Shown: positions 1 to 9,172 of the stretch, piece after piece | Layout of the letters: each line of letters starts with the position of its first letter | Position numbering within the stretch: position 1 is the first letter of the stretch | DNA from: an uncultured Gammaproteobacteria bacterium | GTDB lineage: Bacteria; Pseudomonadota; Gammaproteobacteria; Pseudomonadales; Pseudohongiellaceae | Assembly: GCA_913061515.1 (NCBI GenBank) | Contig: CAJXSF010000019.1 | Location: forward strand, 1 to 51,738 | DNA: 51,738 nt | Direction of reading: 5' to 3' | Position numbers and translations under genes: made by a program | The notes under the pieces: generated by a model | What the model was told of the DNA's origin: nothing | What the model saw: only the letters and a program-made list of their open reading frames with translations | The model's database searches: none

Positions 1-1429
1 GCTCAGCAGTTTCTACCTTACCATCCGTGACTAGCCGCGCCTGCAGCTCGTCTTCACCCAGCTGCATCGCCACTACTTTTTCGAATGCTTCACTAAAACG
101 CGTCAAGTCAGCTTTGCGAAGGCTCAACCCTGCCGCCATCGCATGACCACCAAACCGGCTGATAAGCCCCGGGTTCTGCGTAGCCACCGCATCGAGCGCA
201 TCGCGAATATGCAACCCAGGAATTGATCGGGCCGATCCTTTCATCTCTTCACCATCACTGTTTGCATCGGCGAACGCGATTACCGGGCGGTGGTAACGCT
301 CCTTGATGCGCGCCGCTAGGATTCCTATGACGCCTTGGTGCCATTGCGCATTATAAAGCGTCAATGCCGCGGGCATCTGCGCCTCATCCAATGACAAGGT
401 ATCGAGCACTTCTAGCGCTTGATTACGCATATCTGTTTCAATGGTTTTGCGCTGTTGATTCATGGCGTCCAATTCCTGCGCCATCTGCATCGCCTGTTGC
501 GGGTCATCGCATAGCAGACACTCGATCCCTAAAGACATATCATCAAGGCGCCCTGCCGCATTTAGGCGCGGACCAACAGCAAAACCAAGATCACTGGCAA
601 CTAGGTTTGCAGGATTACGCTTACCAATTGTTAGCAAGGCATTGATACCAGCGCAGGCACGCCCCGCTCGAATGCGCTTTAAGCCTTCGCTGACAAGAAT
701 TCTATTGTTGCGATCCAACGCGACCACATCGGCAACTGTGCCAAGTGCCACTATATCGAGATAGCTCGCGAGGTTTGGCTCCGGCAAGGCATTTTCTTGA
801 AACCAGTTGCGGTCACGCAGTGCACTACGCAGCGCCGCCAGTACGTAGAAGACGACCCCCACACCTGCGAGCGATTTACTGGGAAAATCACAGGCATGTT
901 GATTGGGGTTAACAATCGCATCGGCTTTTGGCAGTTCGCGCCCTTGCAAATGGTGATCAGTAATCAACACTTTCATTCCATGGGCATGTGCCGCATCCAC
1001 TCCCTCTACACTCGAAATGCCATTATCGACTGTTAGTAATAAGTCTGGCTGCTTGTCTTTCGCAAGTGTGACAATCTCAGGGGTTAATCCGTAACCATAC
1101 TCGAATCGATTGGGAACGATATAGTCAACATTGGCAAAGCCCATAGCGCGCAGTGCGCGCAGTGCTAGCACACAACTCGTGGCACCATCGGCATCAAAAT
1201 CAGAAACGATCAACACACGCCCCTGCTTCTCTAGCTGAGCGATCAGTAGGGCAACAGCGGCATCGATGCCAGCAAGTAAATTAGGAGGAAGTAAGGTCTT
1301 AAAGGATAGGGTGATATCCGCATCGCAGGTTACAGCGCGCGCGGCGAGCACACGCTGTAACAAAGGCGGTATCGCCGCAGACAATTGATGCTTCGGCGGT
1401 ACCGCACGACGGCATATCAGAGGATTCAC
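1..1429 (-). CDS. recJ: Single-stranded-DNA-specific exonuclease RecJ, 3' end off-window
   Basis: RecJ is the 5'-3' single-strand DNA exonuclease of recombination and mismatch repair. My translation of the minus strand shows the DHH-family motif I (VSDFDADG, about residue 70), a DHH motif in VLITDHHL, and the DHHA1-type GGHAMAAGLS segment near residue 450. About 476 codons are present; E. coli RecJ is about 577 residues, so the C-terminal OB-fold region lies beyond the left edge. I chose the GTG at 1429-1427, which overlaps the thrC stop as GTGA and implies translational coupling. The reading frame is open throughout. Downstream position after thrC matches Pseudomonas-type gene order. Confidence 0.93.
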   Translation of the reverse strand, partial: MNPLICRRAVPPKHQLSAAIPPLLQRVLAARAVTCDADITLSFKTLLPPNLLAGIDAAVALLIAQLEKQGRVLIVSDFDADGATSCVLALRALRAMGFANVDYIVPNRFEYGYGLTPEIVTLAKDKQPDLLLTVDNGISSVEGVDAAHAHGMKVLITDHHLQGRELPKADAIVNPNQHACDFPSKSLAGVGVVFYVLAALRSALRDRNWFQENALPEPNLASYLDIVALGTVADVVALDRNNRILVSEGLKRIRAGRACAGINALLTIGKRNPANLVASDLGFAVGPRLNAAGRLDDMSLGIECLLCDDPQQAMQMAQELDAMNQQRKTIETDMRNQALEVLDTLSLDEAQMPAALTLYNAQWHQGVIGILAARIKERYHRPVIAFADANSDGEEMKGSARSIPGLHIRDALDAVATQNPGLISRFGGHAMAAGLSLRKADLTRFSEAFEKVVAMQLGEDELQARLVTDGKVETAE

Positions 1430-2814
1430 AGATGCGACTTTACGAAATCGGTCACCGCTTCTTTAGAGTTTTCGACAATCGCATATTGCTCTTCACGCTC
1501 AAACAAGTCTCGCAAATGCTCTGGCAGTGCCGGTGTGTCTAGACCCGCACGGGTGACCGCGTCGGCAAACTTCACGGGGTGGGCCGTGGCCAAGGTGATC
1601 ATTGGCACAGATTTATCCGTGTTACATTCACGCGCGGCTTTCACCCCTACTGCAGTATGTGGATCGATCAGGAACTCAGTCTCCTCGTACACCTGCTTAA
1701 TGACTTCACAGGTCACATCGTCATTCACACTCGCGCTCGCAAATACTTTGCGTGCCTGCTCCCAGCGCTCGGGTGTCACGCTATGTGTGCCATCAGTCGA
1801 GCTCGTCATAAATTGCGCTAGTGCCTGGCCATCGCGGCCAAACAAATCAAACAAATAACGCTCGAAATTACTGGACACCATAATGTCCATACTAGGAGAT
1901 AAAGTGTGCTTGAGTTCGGACAAACCATACTCGTTACGATTGATGAAACGATGCAAGATATCGTTGCTATTGGTGGCTACAATCAATTGCCGCACAGGCA
2001 AGCCCATTTGCATCGCTAGATAACCGGCATAGATATCGCCAAAGTTACCCGTAGGAACTGAGAAAGATACTGGACGGTGTGGACCACCCAATTGCACGGA
2101 GGCGTAAAAATAATAGACGATCTGCGCCATGATTCGCGCCCAGTTGATCGAATTTACGGCTGCTAGCTGTCGCCCTTCAGGCAAAAAGGATTGGTCGCCG
2201 AACGCGGCTTTCACGATGCGCTGGCAATCATCAAAGTTTCCTTTCACGGCGATATTATGCACATTGTCGCCCAGCACTGTTGTCATCTGTCGACGCTGCA
2301 CTTCGGAGACACGTTGGTAAGGGTGCAAAATAAAGATATCGACATTGTCACTATGTCGACACCCTTCTAGTGCCGCAGAGCCGGTATCTCCAGATGTGGC
2401 GCCTAATATCACTACTTTCTGATTATTACGCTTGAGCACATAATCTAGCAGATTGCCTAAAAGTTGCAGCGCAAAATCTTTGAACGCCAATGTAGGGCCA
2501 CAATAGAGTTCTAACACCCATTCGTTCGCCCCAAGCATATGCAAAGGCGCTACCGCTTTATTGGCGAAACTGGCGTAGCTTCGATCAATAATTTCTTTGA
2601 GATCAGCATCGTTAATAGCGCCATCAATAAATGGCGTGATGATTTTATGGGCGAGCTCGGGGTAGCTAAGACTCGCCATTTGCTCCATCTCTTCTTTACT
2701 GAAGCTTGGCAATTGCTCTGGCACATAAAGCCCCCCGTCAGGAGCTAAGCCAGTCAGCAATACCTGTTCAAATGTTTGCGCTGGCGCTTTGCCGCGGGTA
2801 CTGATGTATCTCAT
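1426..2814 (-). CDS. thrC: Threonine synthase
   Basis: PLP enzyme that converts O-phosphohomoserine to threonine, the last step of the pathway, in the cytoplasm. The 462-residue length and N-terminus (MRYISTRG) are typical of the longer gammaproteobacterial/fungal class. The PLP lysine is expected at K112 in the LAFKDFALQ motif, and the phosphate-binding region is visible in GATSGDTGSAALEG. The gene lies 30 bp after hom and overlaps recJ by 4 bp, so hom-thrC-recJ is probably one transcript. The start is the ATG at 2814. Confidence 0.97.
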   Translation of the reverse strand: MRYISTRGKAPAQTFEQVLLTGLAPDGGLYVPEQLPSFSKEEMEQMASLSYPELAHKIITPFIDGAINDADLKEIIDRSYASFANKAVAPLHMLGANEWVLELYCGPTLAFKDFALQLLGNLLDYVLKRNNQKVVILGATSGDTGSAALEGCRHSDNVDIFILHPYQRVSEVQRRQMTTVLGDNVHNIAVKGNFDDCQRIVKAAFGDQSFLPEGRQLAAVNSINWARIMAQIVYYFYASVQLGGPHRPVSFSVPTGNFGDIYAGYLAMQMGLPVRQLIVATNSNDILHRFINRNEYGLSELKHTLSPSMDIMVSSNFERYLFDLFGRDGQALAQFMTSSTDGTHSVTPERWEQARKVFASASVNDDVTCEVIKQVYEETEFLIDPHTAVGVKAARECNTDKSVPMITLATAHPVKFADAVTRAGLDTPALPEHLRDLFEREEQYAIVENSKEAVTDFVKSHL

Positions 2815-2844
2815 GAGATAAGCCTTTATGCTGTGAACGCAAGA

Positions 2845-4203
2845 CTAACTGTCTTCGCCATCAAATTGTTCAATACGTATGCGAGTTACTTTTTCCACCA
2901 CTTGTTCGAGATCTTCGATCGCGGCAATCGCTTTATTCATTTGCCGTTCTTCGACTTTACCGGTAAGAATGACAATTGGCACAAACACATCAGATCCAAG
3001 TGTTGTATCCGGCTCTTTCTGAATCAATGCTTCAATATTAATGCCATAGTCAGTTAGCAACTGTGAGATCTGTGCCATGACACCAATCTTGTCATAAACC
3101 GATAGACGCAGATAAAACTCACACTCGATATCTTCGATTTTAAGGATTGGTATATCGCTGCGTAAAGAGTCAAACGCCAAGGACGGGACATTTCCTGGCG
3201 TCCCTTTGGACTCATCTCCTGCACTGCGCACGATATCGATCAAATCGGCAACGACAGAAGAGGCTGTGGCTTTAGCACCAGCACCCGCACCGTAATACAA
3301 AGTAGATCCTACTGAATCACCCTTCACAACAACGGCATTCATCACGCCGTTTACATTGGCGATTAGGCGTTGATCGGAAATCAAGGTTGGGTGCACGCGC
3401 AGCTCTATGCCTTTTTCGGTCATGCGAGTAATACCAAGATGCTTAATGCGATAACCCAGCTCCTCTGCATAGCTCACATCGTCACTGGTAATTTTGCTGA
3501 TACCTTCGGTATAGACTTTATCAAATTGCAAAGCAATGCCGAACGCATTTGCCGCTAGTATCGTAAGCTTGTGCGCCGCATCGATCCCTTCAACGTCAAA
3601 CGTTGGATCAGCCTCTGCATAGCCAAGGGCCTGTGCTTCAGCTAGAACTTCGGCAAAGTTACGGCCCTTCTCCGCCATTTCGGTCAGAATGAAGTTGCCA
3701 GTGCCGTTGATGATGCCTGCTAGCCATTGAATCGAGTTGGCCGCCAACCCTTCGCGCAAGGCCTTGATAATTGGTATACCACCGGCCACGGCACTTTCAT
3801 AAGCGACAGTGACACCCTTGCGTTTGGCCGCAGCGAATATCTCGTTGCCATGAATGGCGATCAACGCCTTGTTGGCAGTCACCACATGCTTACCATTCTC
3901 AATCGCGCGCAAAATCAGCGACAGGGCTGGCTCTGTGCCCCCTAAAACTTCGACGACAACGTCTACTTCAGGATCATCGACGACAGCAAACACATCCGTG
4001 CTGAAACGCACATCGTTCGTATCATAAAGCGGGTTTTGACGACGCGAAGCCACATGGGTGACTTTAAGTGCGCGGCCTAGTCGACGGGTGATCTCTGCTT
4101 GATTGCTTTGTAGCAGGGTAAAAGTACCACCGCCAACGGTGCCCATGCCGCAAATTCCAACATTGAATTGCGCTTTAAGCTCTTGTGCTGATTCTTGTTT
4201 CAA
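2845..4203 (-). CDS. hom: Homoserine dehydrogenase
   Basis: Reduces aspartate semialdehyde to homoserine with NAD(P)H, the branch point to threonine and methionine. The N-terminal Rossmann motif (GICGMGTVGGG) follows a short leader. The catalytic domain carries the AGGIPIIKALREG segment, and the C-terminal 90 residues form an ACT regulatory domain (LSVYDKIGVMAQIS), implying threonine feedback. An ATG 36 bases upstream (4239) keeps the frame but has no ribosome site. The TTG at 4203 follows GAGG with 7-base spacing and gives a 452-residue protein, so I prefer it. This is a monofunctional enzyme, not fused to aspartokinase. It is followed by thrC. Confidence 0.95.
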   Translation of the reverse strand: MKQESAQELKAQFNVGICGMGTVGGGTFTLLQSNQAEITRRLGRALKVTHVASRRQNPLYDTNDVRFSTDVFAVVDDPEVDVVVEVLGGTEPALSLILRAIENGKHVVTANKALIAIHGNEIFAAAKRKGVTVAYESAVAGGIPIIKALREGLAANSIQWLAGIINGTGNFILTEMAEKGRNFAEVLAEAQALGYAEADPTFDVEGIDAAHKLTILAANAFGIALQFDKVYTEGISKITSDDVSYAEELGYRIKHLGITRMTEKGIELRVHPTLISDQRLIANVNGVMNAVVVKGDSVGSTLYYGAGAGAKATASSVVADLIDIVRSAGDESKGTPGNVPSLAFDSLRSDIPILKIEDIECEFYLRLSVYDKIGVMAQISQLLTDYGINIEALIQKEPDTTLGSDVFVPIVILTGKVEERQMNKAIAAIEDLEQVVEKVTRIRIEQFDGEDS

Positions 4204-4265
4204 GACTATCCCTCGACGCCAAACTAAAGTGGCGCACATTGTACTAAAAATTGGGAAATAAAAGG

Positions 4266-4299
4266 CATCGTTAGCTGCTTTTTTCAGCCGCTAACGATG
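4266..4299 (-). terminator. Hairpin terminator after dsbC
   Basis: A perfect 10-bp stem (CATCGTTAGC / GCTAACGATG) with a 14-base loop is followed on the minus strand by CCTTTTATTT. It sits between the dsbC stop and the hom start, so it probably ends the dsbC transcript and separates it from hom-thrC. Confidence 0.6.
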
Positions 4300-4323
4300 T
4301 GTTTGATGGTCTTGGACGCTTGT

Positions 4324-5076
4324 TTATTGCCCCAATACAGTCGCCGACAATTGCGCAGGCTCTAAGTAACCTGGTATCACGGAGCCATCTTCAAGCACAA
4401 TCGCTGGAGTACCTGAAATACCAATCTTATTGCCCAAGGCATAATGCTCTAACACGGGGTTGTCGCAGTCGCGACTTGGGATGTTTTGCCCGTGCTTGGC
4501 TTGAGTGATTGATTTGTTGCGATCATCCGAACACCACACGCTAATCATTTTAGGGTAGGCCTCGGACGCTTCCCCACCACGCGGATAAGCCACATATCGT
4601 ACGCGGATGCCATTGGCGAGATTTTTCTCCAGATCACCGTGCAGACGACGGCAATACGCACAATCAACGTCTGTGAATACAGTAATCGTTGCTTTGGTTT
4701 GTTCTGGCTCGAAAATTACCATTTCCGACTCAGGAATCGCACCAATCCAACCGGCCACATCCTTTTGACGCTCGATCGCAGACAGATTCACAAGCCCATC
4801 GCTTTGCGCCCTAAATAGGTCACCCGTTACAAGGAATTCGCCTTTCGCATCCGTAAAGAGCCTTTCACCTGTAGATAGCTCAACTTCGATCAAGCCTGCA
4901 AAGGGAGTTTCCTTCACATTGACGATATCGATGGAAGCACCAGTGGCCTGACTTAGGGTGCCGGCAAGAGAGGTTCTAAGGGACTCTGACCACGCTTGAT
5001 CTTGCGCGAAAGCTGCCTGACTCAAACCAAGCAAACAGACTGCGCTTGCCACGAGGGTACGAAGTAGATGTTTCAT
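4324..5076 (-). CDS. dsbC: Thiol:disulfide interchange protein DsbC
   Basis: Periplasmic disulfide isomerase/reductase. A signal peptide is evident (hydrophobic residues 4-23, cleavage after AFA-Q). An N-terminal dimerisation region precedes a thioredoxin fold with the active site C139-A-Y-C142 in FTDVDCAYC. A second cysteine pair (near WCSDD and RDCDN) and a cis-proline loop (ISGTPAIV) match the family. E. coli DsbC has CGYC; alanine at the second position is a mild variation. The 250-residue length is normal. In Pseudomonas dsbC also precedes hom, usually with xerD upstream; no xerD is present here. Confidence 0.95.
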   Translation of the reverse strand: MKHLLRTLVASAVCLLGLSQAAFAQDQAWSESLRTSLAGTLSQATGASIDIVNVKETPFAGLIEVELSTGERLFTDAKGEFLVTGDLFRAQSDGLVNLSAIERQKDVAGWIGAIPESEMVIFEPEQTKATITVFTDVDCAYCRRLHGDLEKNLANGIRVRYVAYPRGGEASEAYPKMISVWCSDDRNKSITQAKHGQNIPSRDCDNPVLEHYALGNKIGISGTPAIVLEDGSVIPGYLEPAQLSATVLGQ

Positions 5077-5202
5077 GTAAAAGCTTCCTCACGAGCGTGT
5101 TTTAAATGGGCATGATGCGGGAGACCGACATTTTGGTAAAAATGTCTCCTGATGCTGCACTTTTCCTTAAAATTAAGAAGACAACTTATCACAAAGCCAA
5201 TA

Positions 5203-5231
5203 AAAAAGGAGGCACTAGGTGCCTCCTTTTT
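5203..5231 (-). terminator. Rho-independent terminator of the rpsP-rplS operon
   Basis: A 13-bp stem (core GGAGGCAC/GTGCCTCC extended by A:T pairs) with a 3-base loop. It lies 27 bases past the rplS stop and is flanked by an A-run on the plus strand, which reads as a U-tract in the minus-strand transcript. It marks the end of the ribosomal operon. Confidence 0.85.
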
Positions 5232-5257
5232 AGAGTCTTCCACTCAACAAATGAGTC

Positions 5258-5623
5258 TTAAACTGATTTCTTCTCAAGCTTCTCAGTGATGCGAGCCGCT
5301 TTACCGGACAGATCACGCAAGTAGTAAAGCTTCGCCTGACGAACGTCACCACGACGCTTAACAGTAATGCTCTCTAGCAACGGACTGTGAGTCTGGAAAG
5401 TACGCTCAACGCCAACACCGTGGGAGATTTTGCGAACTGTGAACGCTGAGTTTAGCGCACGTGAACGAACGCCAATTACGACGCCTTCAAATGCCTGCAA
5501 ACGCTCGCGGTCACCTTCCTTGATTTTTACTTGCACAACGACTGTGTCGCCAGGACCGAAATCTGGGATTTCGTTCTTAATTTGTGCTTCTTCAATCATC
5601 TGAATGATCTTGTTCTTGCTCAT
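5258..5623 (-). CDS. rplS: 50S ribosomal protein L19
   Basis: L19 lies at the 30S-50S interface. The protein from the ATG at 5623 has 121 residues, matching the family, and contains the conserved [16 protein letters not shown] and [12 protein letters not shown] segments. The frame stays open 57 bases further upstream, but that extension (starting MMITRR) overlaps trmD and is not L19-like. The chosen ATG has a GGAGTAAGG ribosome site. It is the last gene of rpsP-rimM-trmD-rplS and is followed by a strong terminator. Confidence 0.97.
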   Translation of the reverse strand: MSKNKIIQMIEEAQIKNEIPDFGPGDTVVVQVKIKEGDRERLQAFEGVVIGVRSRALNSAFTVRKISHGVGVERTFQTHSPLLESITVKRRGDVRQAKLYYLRDLSGKAARITEKLEKKSV

Positions 5624-5639
5624 TGCCTTACTCCCGGGT

Positions 5640-6413
5640 TCAAGACTCAGTGCGATTGCGCCGCGCCTCGTAATCATCAATAAATTGTTCTAGCAAAATC
5701 TTTTGTTCCGCACTAAGCGTTAACTGTTCTAACAAATCCGGCCGTTTCAACCATGTATTACCGAGACTCTCTCTAAGGCGCCAAACCCTGATTTGCTCAT
5801 GGTTTCCACCGAGTAATACAGCGGGCACTGACTCGCCCTCGTATTCTTGCGGCCGCGTATACTGCGGACTGTCTAACAAACCGTCGGCAAAAGAGTCTGC
5901 TGCGGCCGAGCCTTCATGCCCTAGTGCTTGCGGTTGATAGCGTGTTATCGCATCCACCATCACCATCGCGGCTAGCTCACCTCCGCTGAGGACAAAATCC
6001 CCAATGGACCATTCTTCGTCGATCTCGTTGCGCAGCACACGCTCGTCAATTCCTTGATAGCGACCGCAAACCAACACGAGATGTTTGCGCTTAGCGAGCT
6101 GCTCTACCCCTTGCTGATCCAATTTGCGCCCCTGTGGAGACAAATAAATCACAAGCGGTTTTTCTTTCTGTTCCGCCCCCAAACCTTCTTTAGCTGCCTG
6201 TATTGCAGCCTGCAAAGGCTCGGTCTTCATCAACATCCCAGGGCCGCCACCGAAGGGGCGATCATCCACTGTTCGATGTTTATCAGTAGTGAAATCGCGA
6301 GGATTCCAACACTCTACTGACACAATTCCTTCGCGTGTCGCTCGCCCGGTAATACCGTAATCCGTGACTGCCGCGAACATCTCAGGAAACAATGTGACTA
6401 TGCCAATTAGCAC
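5640..6413 (-). CDS. trmD: tRNA (guanine37-N1)-methyltransferase TrmD
   Basis: Methylates G37 of tRNAs with a CCN/CUN/CGG anticodon to prevent frameshifting. It is a SPOUT enzyme whose trefoil-knot SAM site includes [12 protein letters not shown] and [12 protein letters not shown]. The 257-residue length is normal. The start is a GTG at 6413, preceded by AAGGGGAG with 4-base spacing. It lies 21 bp after rimM and 16 bp before rplS, in the classic operon. Confidence 0.97.
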   Translation of the reverse strand: MLIGIVTLFPEMFAAVTDYGITGRATREGIVSVECWNPRDFTTDKHRTVDDRPFGGGPGMLMKTEPLQAAIQAAKEGLGAEQKEKPLVIYLSPQGRKLDQQGVEQLAKRKHLVLVCGRYQGIDERVLRNEIDEEWSIGDFVLSGGELAAMVMVDAITRYQPQALGHEGSAAADSFADGLLDSPQYTRPQEYEGESVPAVLLGGNHEQIRVWRLRESLGNTWLKRPDLLEQLTLSAEQKILLEQFIDDYEARRNRTES

Positions 6414-6434
6414 TTTGCTCCCCTTCTAAAATCT

Positions 6435-6971
6435 CTAGGCCAGATAGTCTGGATCCCATTCGACGCTAATACAGCGTTTTTCACGAGACACTTCTAGCAC
6501 TACTCGACCTGGCAAATAGGGAATCAATCGCTCCCGCGTATCGATGCTGCCTTCAGTAGGCTGCACCACCAGTACATCGTTCGCACCGGTTTCTAACATT
6601 TTAGCGACACTGCCTAGCAATTGCCCTGACTGTGTCATCACTTGCATGCCAGTGAGTTCATGCCAGTAAAACTCTTCTTCATCGAGCTTGGGTAGCTCTT
6701 GCGCATCGATAGCAAGCTCTACTCCAGTTAGCAATTTGGCATCATCTGGGTCGTCATAGCCCACAAAGTGCGCGATCAAGCCCTTGCCATGAACCTTGCA
6801 TTGGTCCATCTCGAGTTCTTGCCAACGCCCGCCAATCTTGGCGCGCAATTGTTTAAAATCGAGAATATTATCTTGTGGCTCAGTGTAGGAGATCAGCTTG
6901 AGCCAGCCTTTGATGCCATAAAGCCGGCCAATGCGGCCCATGGTCACCAATTCTTGCTGTTCAAGCTCCAT
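6435..6971 (-). CDS. rimM: 16S rRNA processing/ribosome maturation factor RimM
   Basis: Assists assembly of the 30S head around S19. The N-terminal RimM barrel has the conserved GRIGRLYGIKGWLKL motif (residues 12-26), and a PRC-barrel domain follows (FYWHELTGMQV onward). The 178-residue length is typical. The start is the ATG at 6971; an internal ATG at residue 11 is possible but would remove little. It sits between rpsP and trmD. Confidence 0.95.
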   Translation of the reverse strand: MELEQQELVTMGRIGRLYGIKGWLKLISYTEPQDNILDFKQLRAKIGGRWQELEMDQCKVHGKGLIAHFVGYDDPDDAKLLTGVELAIDAQELPKLDEEEFYWHELTGMQVMTQSGQLLGSVAKMLETGANDVLVVQPTEGSIDTRERLIPYLPGRVVLEVSREKRCISVEWDPDYLA

Positions 6972-7033
6972 CTAATACCCTTATCACTCACGCGCAAACC
7001 AACAACCAGCGTTAATTTCAACGCTATGGTCGA

Positions 7034-7294
7034 TTAAGCTGCTGTAGTAGCGGCTTTTGCAGCGTCTTTCAACAATGCTGCAACACGTTGACTAGGCTGA
7101 GCGCCTTTGCCTGTCCAATGTTCTACACGATCAAGGTTGAGACGAAGACGCTCTTCCTGACCTTTAGCGAGCGGGTTAAAGAAACCTACGCGCTCAATAA
7201 AGCGACCATCGCGTGCGTTACGCTGATCAGTCACTGTGATGTAGTAAAAAGGCTTCTTTTTAGCACCAGCGCGAGCCAGTCTGATAATGACCAT
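7034..7294 (-). CDS. rpsP: 30S ribosomal protein S16
   Basis: The ATG at 7294 gives 86 residues starting [17 protein letters not shown], the universal S16 N-terminus; the conserved [10 protein letters not shown] segment follows. A longer frame reaches 7345, but its first 17 residues do not resemble S16. It is the first gene of the rpsP-rimM-trmD-rplS operon. The upstream 268 bp to ffh hold the presumed operon promoter and the ffh terminator; I see no other gene there. Confidence 0.96.
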   Translation of the reverse strand: MVIIRLARAGAKKKPFYYITVTDQRNARDGRFIERVGFFNPLAKGQEERLRLNLDRVEHWTGKGAQPSQRVAALLKDAAKAATTAA

Positions 7295-7519
7295 AAACTT
7301 ATGATTCCTGTTTGTGCGATCGACCGAAAACTGTTCCAACCTCAATATGTTACTGACACTTGCCAGAACCCATTTTCACTTGCGCACAAGCCGAGGGTGG
7401 AAAAAGGCGGGTATTCTAAGGGAAATAGACGCTATATGGAAGTGAACTTTTAAGTTTTTAACAAGCTTTACGAAAACCCACTAAGCAGCAGAGGAGTCCC
7501 GCCAAGCGAGCGACTAAAA

Positions 7520-7553
7520 CCATGAGAGAGGGACATACTTCCCCCTCTCATGG
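7520..7553 (-). terminator. Terminator of ffh
   Basis: A 9-bp stem (CCATGAGAG / CTCTCATGG), extendable by GGG/CCC after an A-C mismatch, lies 10 bases past the ffh stop. On the minus strand it is followed by TTTTAG. It probably terminates ffh transcription. Confidence 0.7.
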
Positions 7554-7562
7554 CAGGAAAGC

Positions 7563-8954
7563 TTAGAAACGTGGAGGGCCGCCGGCACCAGGGAAGCCTC
7601 CCGGCCCGCCTGCACCACCCATGCCCCCTAGACCGCGCATCATATTTGCCATGCCGCCGCCCTTCATCTTTTTCATGACTTTTTGCATTTGCTTATGCTG
7701 TTTAAGAAGGCGATTAAGGTCTTGTAACTCAGTGCCGGACCCTACAGTAATCCGGCGCTTACGTGAACCATTGAGAATATCGGGATTCATTCGCTCTTTC
7801 ATTGTCATCGAGTTGATAATGGCTTCCATCTTAGCAAACAGAGAATCATCAACCATTTTGGAAGCCCCTGGCGGCAATGCTCCCATACCCGGCAGTTTAT
7901 CCATGATGCTGCTCATGCCGCCCATGCTCTGCATTTGCTTGATTTGCTCTTTGAAATCTTCTAAGTCGAAGCCTTTGCCTTTCTTGATCTTGGCGGCAAT
8001 GCGTTCTGCTTTTTCTTTATCAACCTTACGCTCAACCTCTTCGATCAAGGAGAGCAAGTCCCCCATTCCCAAAATACGTGTCGCAACACGGTCAGGATAG
8101 AACGGCTCTAAGGCATCTGACTTCTCACCCACACCTATAAACTTGATGGGTTTTCCAGTGATTTGACGAACCGACAGCGCCGCACCACCGCGTGCATCGC
8201 CATCCGCTTTCGTCAGTATGACACCGGTCAATGGCAGTGCGTCGTTAAACGCTTTGGCAGTATTGGCCGCATCCTGCCCCGTCATTGCATCAACCACAAA
8301 TAAGGTTTCGACCGGGTTTAACACTTCGTGTAGTTGCTTAATCTCCGCCATCATTTCTTCGTCGACGGCGAGACGACCGGCAGTATCGACAATCAGGACA
8401 TCGATGAATTTTTTCTTCGCCTCTTGCAATGCCGCTTTAACGATTGCCTCTGGCTTTTGCCCTACATCGCTGGGGAAGAATTCAACGCCAACATCTTTGG
8501 CGAGCGTCTCGAGTTGCGCGATAGCGGCAGGTCGATAGACATCGGCACTGACCACCATGACACTCTTTTTCGGGTTCAGGGTTAACCAGCGTGATAATTT
8601 GGCAACAGTGGTGGTCTTACCAGCACCTTGCAAACCCGCCATCAGGATAATGGCTGGCGGCTGCGCACGCAGGTTTAACTCTTCGTTAGCCACCCCCATA
8701 ACCGCTTCGAGCTCGGCTTGCACGATTTTAATAAAGGTTTGCGTGGGGCTAAGGCTTTGCTTGACCTCTTGGCCCACGGCACGCTGCCGAACGCTCTCGA
8801 TAAAGCCCTTTACGACTGGCAGTGCCACATCGGCCTCTAACAAGGCACGGCGCACTTCGCGCAACGCGTCCTTGATATTGTTATCCGTTAGGGTGCCCTT
8901 GCCGCTGATTTTGCGCAGCGCACCGGATAATCGTTCGGTTAAGCTTTCAAACAT
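7563..8954 (-). CDS. ffh: Signal recognition particle protein Ffh
   Basis: GTPase that binds 4.5S RNA and signal sequences and delivers nascent membrane proteins to FtsY. The NG domain shows the P-loop GLQGAGKTTT (107-116), DVYRPAA, DTAGRL and TKADGDARGG. The methionine-rich M domain follows (DFKEQIKQMQSMGG, MMRGLGG), with a Gly/Pro-rich tail. The 463-residue length is normal. It is monocistronic between its own terminator and the divergent ypjD-like gene. The 8955-9172 gap holds the divergent promoters. Confidence 0.98.
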   Translation of the reverse strand: MFESLTERLSGALRKISGKGTLTDNNIKDALREVRRALLEADVALPVVKGFIESVRQRAVGQEVKQSLSPTQTFIKIVQAELEAVMGVANEELNLRAQPPAIILMAGLQGAGKTTTVAKLSRWLTLNPKKSVMVVSADVYRPAAIAQLETLAKDVGVEFFPSDVGQKPEAIVKAALQEAKKKFIDVLIVDTAGRLAVDEEMMAEIKQLHEVLNPVETLFVVDAMTGQDAANTAKAFNDALPLTGVILTKADGDARGGAALSVRQITGKPIKFIGVGEKSDALEPFYPDRVATRILGMGDLLSLIEEVERKVDKEKAERIAAKIKKGKGFDLEDFKEQIKQMQSMGGMSSIMDKLPGMGALPPGASKMVDDSLFAKMEAIINSMTMKERMNPDILNGSRKRRITVGSGTELQDLNRLLKQHKQMQKVMKKMKGGGMANMMRGLGGMGGAGGPGGFPGAGGPPRF

Positions 8955-9172
8955 AATTCACTTCCAACATGATGCGATCATTAAGTGTAGATTGAGGGCG
9001 ATTATAGCCAAATGCGGCGCTATGTTCACTGTCATCGAACATACTATAGGTAATAAGGGCATTAGCGCGAAAATATCGCTTCAACCCCTACCTTACATAT
9101 GAGAAACTTTCGCAATAACGAGGCCGAAAGACCTGCCTTAAGAAATTCTGCCAATACCCCCAGAGATTGTCG

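Noticed and set aside
1..60. Possible adapter at the left edge, given the one on the right
   Set aside because: The first bases translate cleanly as RecJ on the minus strand and contain no mosaic-end sequence.
5165..5176. CTTAAAATTAAG near the dsbC start
   Set aside because: The two half-sites abut with no 5-bp spacer; it is a chance AT-rich palindrome in the rplS-dsbC gap.
7621..8100. Long plus-strand open frames opposite ffh (also opposite purL, thrC and guaB)
   Set aside because: They are antisense shadows of strongly conserved genes and have no family features or ribosome sites.
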